Shown: in pieces, positions 58,606-64,000 of the stretch
Layout of the letters: every line of letters begins with the position of its first letter
How positions within the stretch are numbered: position 1 is the stretch's first letter
Source: a virus
Virus record (IMG/VR): IMGVR_UViG_3300031963_008158
Span: 1 to 64,000 of that record
Length of the DNA: 64,000 nt
Strand: one strand, 5' to 3'
The notes under the pieces: generated by a model
Databases searched by the model: none
Told to the model about the DNA's origin: nothing
The model's input: the letters and a program-made list of their open reading frames with translations, nothing else
Position numbers and translations under genes: made by a program

Positions 58606-58911
58606 ATGGAAAATAATATGTTAGAACGTAGAGCCGAAATAAGCTCAAAATTATTTGAAATGGGAACTTCTTTATGTAAAGAAAGCCATGAAACTGGTGA
58701 TTATTGTGTTAATAAAGCTGGTAGTTTATTAATATTTATCGCTGGTGTTATGTTAGATGAAAAAGATGTCGAAGAATATGGGTTAATTTCATCAATGTAT
58801 GCTGCAAAAAGGATTATGGATGACCTTGAAGAAAAAAACATAAGAATTTCAGAGATACTAAAATATTTTAATAATTTAGATGGCGAAGAACAAAACTTTA
58901 AAGATAATTAA
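58606..58911 (+). CDS. Small helical protein upstream of RNA ligase
   Basis: A 101-residue, mainly helical protein (SKLFEMGTSLCKESHETGD, AGSLLIFIAGVMLDEKDVEE, AAKRIMDDLEEKNIRISEIL). It lies 6 nt before the RNA ligase gene and shares its promoter. Function unknown. Confidence 0.5.
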   Translation: MENNMLERRAEISSKLFEMGTSLCKESHETGDYCVNKAGSLLIFIAGVMLDEKDVEEYGLISSMYAAKRIMDDLEEKNIRISEILKYFNNLDGEEQNFKDN

Positions 58912-58917
58912 AATAAA

Positions 58918-60042
58918 ATGTTAAAAATAGTTGAAAAGTTAAATAGAGATGGGTTAGAAAAAACCGTATCTGATTTAGAGTTAAAACATAAGTTATACTA
59001 TGATAAAGTCATATTAAAGTATGACCAATTATCATCACCAGTAATAATGGCTTTGGAAGAAGTTCAAGAATGTCGTGGATTAATTCTCGAATTAGACACA
59101 TGGAAAGTTATTGGTATGGCTTTTAAAAAATTCTTTAATCATAGTGAAACTAATGCTCATACAATTAATTGGAATACCGCAAGAATCCTTGAGAAGTGTG
59201 ATGGTTCTTTAATTAATTTACACTACGATTGGAATAAAGATAAGTGGTTTGCTGCAACAACAGGAACTGCTGAAGGTGAAGGGAATGTTAATGGAATGTT
59301 AGATTTAACATTTAATCAACTGTTTTGGAATACAGCTTCAAAATATGGTTTAACTGAAAATAAATTAACAAAAGGTTTTAGTTATGTTTTTGAATTAATG
59401 ACACCTTATAATATTGTTGTTAAACCACATTCTGAATCTTCACTAACATTATTAACAATAAGGGATTTAAAGACCTTAAACGAATTATCTTACAATGATG
59501 TAATGGAAGTATCAAAACAAATAAATATCCCTGTGGTGACTGAATATGACCTAAATAAGAACATAGATTCTTTGGTTAAGACTTTTGAAAATATGCCATT
59601 TTCAGAAGAGGGGTATGTTATTGTTGATAATGATTTTAACAGAGTTAAATTAAAGAATCCTGAATATGTTTTGGTTCACCATTTAAAAGATAAATTATCT
59701 TTTTATAATATATTGGGGATAATAAAGAATAATGAAGTTGAAGAATTCATATCAACATTCAAAGAACGTGAAAATGAGATACTTGAACTAAGAGAAAAGT
59801 ATTATGGGTTAATACGTGCGTTAAATCATTATTGGTATGTTTTATATGAATTTAAACCTAAGAACAACACAAAAGAAGAACGTAAAAATTACGCCACAAA
59901 TGTATTTAAAGTTTGTTCAGAGAATAATTTAATGTTATTTTCAAATATGTTTTTCTCTTTGATTGACGGTAAAACACCATCACCAGAAGAATACCTTAAA
60001 GACTTTGATAACAAGAGGTTATACGAACATTTAAAAAAATGA
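58918..60042 (+). CDS. RNA ligase 1 (T4 Rnl1-like)
   Basis: A 374-residue ligase. The catalytic motif is KCDGS with Lys93. CRGLILELD precedes it, as in T4 Rnl1. Further motifs are FSYVFELMTPYNIVV, EEGYVIVDNDFNRVKLKNPEYV and a helical C-terminal domain. T4 Rnl1 seals tRNA cut by host anticodon nucleases after Pnk healing. Here the Pnk-like protein is two genes upstream, giving a complete repair pathway. The stop overlaps the next ATG by 4 nt. Confidence 0.88.
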   Translation: MLKIVEKLNRDGLEKTVSDLELKHKLYYDKVILKYDQLSSPVIMALEEVQECRGLILELDTWKVIGMAFKKFFNHSETNAHTINWNTARILEKCDGSLINLHYDWNKDKWFAATTGTAEGEGNVNGMLDLTFNQLFWNTASKYGLTENKLTKGFSYVFELMTPYNIVVKPHSESSLTLLTIRDLKTLNELSYNDVMEVSKQINIPVVTEYDLNKNIDSLVKTFENMPFSEEGYVIVDNDFNRVKLKNPEYVLVHHLKDKLSFYNILGIIKNNEVEEFISTFKERENEILELREKYYGLIRALNHYWYVLYEFKPKNNTKEERKNYATNVFKVCSENNLMLFSNMFFSLIDGKTPSPEEYLKDFDNKRLYEHLKK

Positions 60043-60284
60043 AAACTATAAAAGAACTTAGAAATATTGGTCTAAAAGTTGAAGAAGCTTGCTCAAGCGT
60101 AAAGTACTTTAAACAATTAAATATTGATTGGGATGTTTTCTTAGAAACAAGAGGTAAGAACTTACAGCGTGATTTTGTTTGGGATTTAAATCAAAAACGT
60201 GAATTAATATGGTCTGTGTTGATTGGTAGACATATTCCACATATGGCTTTAATAAACACTATAGATGAACTACCCATTGGCTAA
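60039..60284 (+). pseudogene. DUF262-like gene truncated by transposon
   Basis: An 81-residue remnant. GKNLQRDFVWDLNQKRELIW and SVLIGRHIPHMALINTIDE match the start of DUF262 (GmrSD-type, ParB-like) proteins, which should continue to a DGQQRL motif. The frame ends in the hairpin of the TnpB transposon, which supplies its last residues. Beyond the transposon, a short open stretch at about 61627-61695 may be its tail, but I cannot confirm this. It is probably inactive. Confidence 0.65.
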
Positions 60285-61624
60285 AGACCAATGGGTTTCT
60301 TAACAATATTGTTAAGAATTTTAGACGTTTCACCGATTGTGCCAACGGATGTTGGTCTTATTTCATCTCCACGTCTGTAATCGTCAGTTCCTGACGATAA
60401 TATCTTATTTCCTTCTTTAAGGATATTTATGCTTGCGTTTAAATATCTATCTAATTTAGTATTACATGATGGGCAAACCCATTCTCTAATATTTAATTTT
60501 AAATTTTGATTAATATAACCACAACAATTACATGTTTTACTACTAGGAAAAAACCTATCTATGTTAACTATTTTTTTATCATTCCATTCAGATTTATAAC
60601 GTAACATTGTTACAAATTTTCCCCATGAAACATCTAAAATATGTTTAGATAATTTATGATTTTTAACCATACCCTTAATATTTAAATCTTCCAATACAAT
60701 TAAATCATATTTTTTAATTAAATCTGTGGATATTTTATGTAGATTATCTATTCTAGAATTGGTTATCTTCTTATGAATAGTGGCCACTTTTAATTTTTGT
60801 TTATTATATCTGTTACTACCTTTTATTTTTCTGCTTAAATGTTGTTGATGTTCTTTAAGTTTTTTAGCGTATGTTTTTGTGTATCTATTATTTTTATATT
60901 TATAACCATCAGATGTTATAACAAACTCTTTAATACCTAAATCAATACCAACAGATTTGTTAGTTTTTGGTAATTTATTATGTTCAGTTTCAACCAAAAT
61001 AGATACAAAATATTCATTTGTTGGTGTTTTTGAAATAGTACATTGTTTAATTAAACCATTAAATTTTCTATCTATAATGACTTTAATAGGGTCTTTAAAT
61101 TTAGGTATAGATAATTCATTTTTATTTAATTTAACAAATTGAGGTATTGTAAAACTATTTTTATCGTGTTTAGATTTAAATTTAGGAAAACCTTTTTTGA
61201 ATCTAAAAAAATTCTTATAAGCTGTTTCTAAATTTTTTAATGAATCCTGTAATGATTGTGAATTAATTTCTTTTAACCATGAATAATTATCTTGTTTTTT
61301 TAATTCAGTTAATGATTTAGCGTTATCATAATAATTAATTGAGTTTTTGTTTGTTTCATATTCATGTTTTCTTTCATTTAAAAAATAATTATATATAAAC
61401 CTAATTGAACCAAAGTGTTTATTCAATAAAACAATTTGTTCATTAGTTGGTTTAAGTTTATATTTATATGATTTTAACATTATTTATCAGATTAACTCTA
61501 TATATGATAAATATATGATAATATTAAAAAAGACATATTTTAAGAAAAAAAAATATTTATTTGTTTATTTGTTTATTTATTTGTATTTTTGTAGTGCTTA
61601 TATCACATAAGCTAAAGACTTATG
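60273..61624 (-). mobile_element. IS200/IS605-family element carrying only tnpB
   Basis: Both ends have hairpins with the same loop CTAAAGA: CCCATTGG/CCAATGGG at 60273-60295 and CATAAG/CTTATG at 61606-61624. Both are followed on the plus strand by GGGTTT. Such subterminal hairpins are the recognition sites of IS200/IS605 transposases. There is no tnpA, so the element needs a helper. tnpB is on the minus strand, so the guide-RNA end lies at the low-coordinate side, abutting the DUF262 remnant. Exact cut sites are not defined. Confidence 0.72.
60281..61480 (-). CDS. tnpB: TnpB RNA-guided nuclease
   Basis: A 399-residue protein, apparently intact. The RuvC acidic residues are Asp180 (GIDLGIKEF), Glu264 (VLEDLNIKG) and Asp344 (TKLDRYLNAS). 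The zinc finger has CNCC (Cys317/320) and CPSC (Cys336/339). The N-terminal helix-turn-helix region (MLKSYKYKLKPTNEQ, IRFIYNYFLNERK) is complete. TnpB uses an RNA from the transposon's right end to cut the empty donor site and so keep the element. The reading frame ends inside the right-end hairpin. Confidence 0.9.
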   Translation of the reverse strand: MLKSYKYKLKPTNEQIVLLNKHFGSIRFIYNYFLNERKHEYETNKNSINYYDNAKSLTELKKQDNYSWLKEINSQSLQDSLKNLETAYKNFFRFKKGFPKFKSKHDKNSFTIPQFVKLNKNELSIPKFKDPIKVIIDRKFNGLIKQCTISKTPTNEYFVSILVETEHNKLPKTNKSVGIDLGIKEFVITSDGYKYKNNRYTKTYAKKLKEHQQHLSRKIKGSNRYNKQKLKVATIHKKITNSRIDNLHKISTDLIKKYDLIVLEDLNIKGMVKNHKLSKHILDVSWGKFVTMLRYKSEWNDKKIVNIDRFFPSSKTCNCCGYINQNLKLNIREWVCPSCNTKLDRYLNASINILKEGNKILSSGTDDYRRGDEIRPTSVGTIGETSKILNNIVKKPIGL

Positions 61625-61770
61625 GGTTTTACGCATTCAATATAAAAGAGATTTTCCAAATGAAAATTTTTGGATAGAAGAAATAAATATATCTTAATTT
61701 TAATCCTATAATAAAAAAAATATTTGCACATTAAAAAACTTTTTAGTAACTTTGTAAAAAAAAAAGAAAT
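61481..61770. other. Transposon left end and flanking intergenic region
   Basis: Contains the left-end hairpin at 61606-61624, an AT-rich TTTATTTG/TTTGTTTA repeat at about 61557-61592 and the promoter for the gene at 61771. No convincing ORF; a short open stretch follows the hairpin. Confidence 0.5.
61744..61754 (+). promoter_or_regulatory. Bacteroidetes-type promoter TAGTAACTTTG
   Basis: Lies 16 nt before the second RNA ligase gene; a TTTG lies about 20 nt upstream. Confidence 0.6.
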
Positions 61771-63042
61771 ATGATAAAACCAGTTGAAATTGTTGAAGTA
61801 AATAAAATCATTCCTGTATACAAGAATGGTGAAGAGGCTAATAGTATCCAAGTAATCAACTTTAAGTTTAAGAATGGTGATGAATGTGGGTACAATGTCA
61901 TTGCACAAAAAGGGTTATATGAAATAGGGTCAAAAGCCTGTTATATTCAACCTGATTATTGCTTATCAGACATTGGATTATTCAATAGTTTTACAATGCC
62001 AGATAATGACCCTAAGAAAAGCAGGTTAGGTAAAAACAATAGGGTTAGGGCAATTAAATTTAATTTCTCATTTGCTGAATCAACAGACCCTATCTATTCT
62101 TTTGGTGTTTTATTACCAAAGAGTGAAGTTGATTCATTTATTGGTAAAGATTCAGATACTGATGATATAACAGAAATTCTTGGTATTACAAAATATGAAG
62201 AACCTGAAACAGCTGGTTCTGGTTTGATTGCTGGTGATTTCCCATCTTTCTTATATAAAACGGATGAAGAAAATTATTCAAACCTTAAATCAAGGGTTAT
62301 GAAGTTATGTGATGGTAACACAGTGTTTGGTGTTACAATTAAACATGATGGTTCATCACACACGACATATTTTAAACTTATTGATGGTGAATATAAGGTT
62401 GGTGTGTGTTCAAGAAGTTTAGAGAAAAAACTTGAACAAAAAGCGATTACAAATTATTTTGATGCTAATAACAACAATTATCATAAATATATTAACCCAG
62501 AAACGAAAGAAAAGGGTTGGTATTGTGATGCGTTAAATGATTTCAGAACAAATGAAGAACTTGATTCATTAACCCCAATTTTTGTTGATGTAAAAGATTC
62601 TTGGGTTGATTTAGCGTATTCAAGTGGTTTAATTGATAAAGGATTAGAATATTGTAAAACACATGGTTTGGAATTAGCATTTAGAGGTGAAATTTATGGT
62701 CAGGGGTTAAAGGGTTCTGGTAACAAATATAATCCAGATTCTAATAAAAAACAAACACTTAGAATGTTTGGTATTGATAATTTATCTGAAGGTTTTTCAA
62801 AAAGATTAAACTATTCAAGTGAATTTAATCTTGAAACTGTATGTGTCGCTTTAGGTTTGGAATACACAAAACCAGAATTGGTTAAACCATCTTCATATGA
62901 AGAATTATGTCAGTTTTGTGATTCAATTATTGCAAAAGAAAAAGAACAAGGTAGAGTTATTGAAGGTGTTGTTATTAGGACACATTTTAGTAATGACTTA
63001 TCTTGTAAATATATGAACCCAGAATATGATGCTAAGAAATAA
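61771..63042 (+). CDS. Second RNA ligase (Rnl2/DRL-like)
   Basis: A 423-residue protein. The catalytic motif is KHDGSS with Lys191 in GVTIKHDGSSHTTYF. VGVCSRS, LAFRGEIYGQGLKGS and EGVVIRTHF...CKYMNPEYDAKK supply motifs III, IIIa, IV and V. The first ~150 residues form an N-terminal OB-like domain (VEIVEVNKIIPVYKNGEEAN), a layout of RNA ligases of the Rnl2/DRL type. It would seal duplex or bridged RNA nicks, complementing the Rnl1-like enzyme. Having both types in one locus suggests RNA repair is important to this phage. Confidence 0.82.
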   Translation: MIKPVEIVEVNKIIPVYKNGEEANSIQVINFKFKNGDECGYNVIAQKGLYEIGSKACYIQPDYCLSDIGLFNSFTMPDNDPKKSRLGKNNRVRAIKFNFSFAESTDPIYSFGVLLPKSEVDSFIGKDSDTDDITEILGITKYEEPETAGSGLIAGDFPSFLYKTDEENYSNLKSRVMKLCDGNTVFGVTIKHDGSSHTTYFKLIDGEYKVGVCSRSLEKKLEQKAITNYFDANNNNYHKYINPETKEKGWYCDALNDFRTNEELDSLTPIFVDVKDSWVDLAYSSGLIDKGLEYCKTHGLELAFRGEIYGQGLKGSGNKYNPDSNKKQTLRMFGIDNLSEGFSKRLNYSSEFNLETVCVALGLEYTKPELVKPSSYEELCQFCDSIIAKEKEQGRVIEGVVIRTHFSNDLSCKYMNPEYDAKK

Positions 63043-63043
63043 T

Positions 63044-63247
63044 ATGGAAATAAATAATGTAAGGTACAAATTAACAGAAGATGTTTCATTAACTAATGAA
63101 ATAACTTTAAAGAAAGGTCAAGAGATTGGCGTATTAAATTATGTTGTGTATGTTGATGGTAATTTAATACCACCATTGATGCAACAGATGTTTTATGGTT
63201 TCATTAAAAACAATCAAAACATATTAAAAGATATATCGAATCTTTAA
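63044..63247 (+). CDS. Small uncharacterised protein
   Basis: A 67-residue protein; ATG 63044 is chosen, 1 nt after the ligase stop, over the overlapping ATG at 63026. It contains VRYKLTEDVSLTNEITLKKG and an IPPLMQQMFYGFIK helix. Beta-rich start; function unknown. Confidence 0.48.
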   Translation: MEINNVRYKLTEDVSLTNEITLKKGQEIGVLNYVVYVDGNLIPPLMQQMFYGFIKNNQNILKDISNL

Positions 63248-63394
63248 TTATTTGCCTTGGCCTCGATATCTTTTTAAATAATTTTTAGTTTTTTTGCCTC
63301 TACTTGCTTTGCTTTTAGCGTGAATTCCTTTTCTGCGAACCCTTGGTTTGGTTAATAATGATGAAGAACCTGAAGATTTAATTTGTTTTCCCAT
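63248..63394 (-). CDS. Short strongly basic protein
   Basis: A 48-residue minus-strand protein (63394 to 63248). Start MGKQIKSSGSSSLLTKPRVR, then RKGIHAKSKASRGKKTKNYL and KRYRGQGK. Small K/R-rich proteins with RRKGIHAKSK...YRGQG occur in many large phages, probably binding nucleic acid. It ends exactly where the plus-strand neighbour stops. Confidence 0.6.
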   Translation of the reverse strand: MGKQIKSSGSSSLLTKPRVRRKGIHAKSKASRGKKTKNYLKRYRGQGK

Positions 63395-63436
63395 TTATAT
63401 TTTTTTTAATATAAATAGTGATAACATTAAAAAAAA

Positions 63437-63760
63437 TTAAATTAAATTAACTTTTTCGTTATATGAATTAATAATTTCATCATATTCTTTACAGGTTATG
63501 GTGAAATTATTAATTTCTTCATTAGTTAATTGGAACCATTCGTTATTAGCTTCAGTTTTTTGGCTATAGAATTTTCCATGTAACCATTTTTCAAGAAGTT
63601 TATAATTTTTAGTTTCGAATGTTTTCAATAATGATATATTATTTGAATTACCAGTTTGCAAAGATTTAACTCTTTTTTCTGGATTGTTTTTTGTAAAACC
63701 TATTTTGCATCTTTCGTTACCAAAAGCATCGACTTCAAGAATTAAATAAATGTATCCCAT
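63437..63760 (-). CDS. T5orf172/GIY-YIG-type endonuclease domain protein
   Basis: A 107-residue protein. GYIYLILEV, CKIGFTKNNPEKRVKSLQTG, LLKTFETKNYKLLEKWLHGKF and EWFQLTNEEI are the successive motifs of the T5orf172 (GIY-YIG superfamily) domain. Such small proteins can nick DNA or act as free-standing mobile endonucleases. Minus strand, next to another minus-strand gene. Confidence 0.75.
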   Translation of the reverse strand: MGYIYLILEVDAFGNERCKIGFTKNNPEKRVKSLQTGNSNNISLLKTFETKNYKLLEKWLHGKFYSQKTEANNEWFQLTNEEINNFTITCKEYDEIINSYNEKVNLI

Positions 63761-63820
63761 GTATTATTTTAATTAAACTTAATTGACAAAAAAGTAAATG
63801 GTCATATATTTAAAGTAAAT

Positions 63821-64000
63821 ATGGTAAAGGTAAGATTCGAAAAATATTGTAAAAATGAGGTATTTAAATGGTTATTTAAAATCAAGAAATTTAATTTATT
63901 TAAAGGTTTTGAAATAACCATATTTGGTTTGAATATATCAGTTATTGAGAAAGAATTCTTCAATAAGATTGGCACAATTTCTTTTTGTAGTTTCGTTTTT
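63821..64000 (+). CDS. Uncharacterised protein, 3'-truncated by window edge
   Basis: An ATG at 63821 opens 60 codons that run off the window. The sequence is basic and aromatic (FEKYCKNEVFKWLFKIKKF, FKGFEITIFGLNISVIEKE). Diverges from the minus-strand gene at 63760. Too little is visible for a call. Confidence 0.45.
   Translation, partial: MVKVRFEKYCKNEVFKWLFKIKKFNLFKGFEITIFGLNISVIEKEFFNKIGTISFCSFVF

Noticed and set aside
1-64000. CRISPR arrays
   Set aside because: No series of identical 20-40 bp repeats with regular spacers was seen. The only repeats are the 124-bp promoter element, coding repeats, the RNA elements and attC-like sites.

Overview
The window looks like part of the genome of a large, lytic, T4-related tailed phage of a Bacteroidetes (Flavobacterium-type) host. 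I infer this from four things. The DNA is very AT-rich. About twenty promoters match the Bacteroidetes primary-sigma form (upstream TTG, then TAGTANNTTTG). Genes for virion, DNA and RNA functions are densely packed. Several parts look borrowed from Bacteroidetes: an Hc1-type histone, a SprB-like adhesin repeat and cassette-like insertions. The code is standard: TAA, TAG and TGA all end genes. Both window edges cut genes.

Layout. 1-13866: a co-directional block of virion (tail, baseplate, fibre) genes. 13923-21660: DNA replication and recombination (RuvC-like nuclease, Toprim primase, PD-(D/E)XK nuclease, Dda-like helicase, gp47/gp46-type SbcD/SbcC). 21696-26042: a full sigma-70 factor, a coiled-coil membrane protein and an amidase/lysis group. 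26102-32745: late proteins with leader-like N termini (ArdC plus zinc protease, a long acidic repeat protein), an Hc1 histone and small proteins. 33174-42173: Nudix hydrolase, Ro60-like TROVE/vWA protein, DnaJ, thymidine kinase, ClpP and HNH nuclease, interrupted at 38095-39480 by three short host-like gene cassettes with attC-like flanks. 42241-44394: an RNA region with a tmRNA, tandem structured RNA repeats, a tRNA-Leu and tRNA-like RNAs. 44420-57391: dNMP kinase-like protein, second sigma factor, a CCA-adding enzyme split by a GIY-YIG endonuclease gene, two tRNAs, an SPFH lipoprotein, and several ADP-ribosyltransferase-like and kinase-like proteins. 57541-63760: a small RNA, a polynucleotide kinase/2H phosphoesterase, two RNA ligases and a TnpB-only transposon inserted in a DUF262 gene.

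Two ideas tie the window together. First, many genes behind a T4-late-like promoter (ATATTTATAAATAA) encode proteins that begin with a basic amphipathic segment ending in hydrophobic-x-Glu. Their cargo is ADP-ribosyltransferases, a kinase, an ArdC-protease and others. This resembles T4 capsid-targeting leaders on internal proteins such as Alt, and would make them packaged, injected effectors. Second, a Ro60-like protein, Y-RNA-like/tRNA-like RNAs, a kinase-phosphoesterase, two RNA ligases, a CCA-adding enzyme, tmRNA and tRNAs could form an RNA repair and quality-control set. Both are inferences from sequence reading and need homology searches, RNA-seq and virion proteomics.
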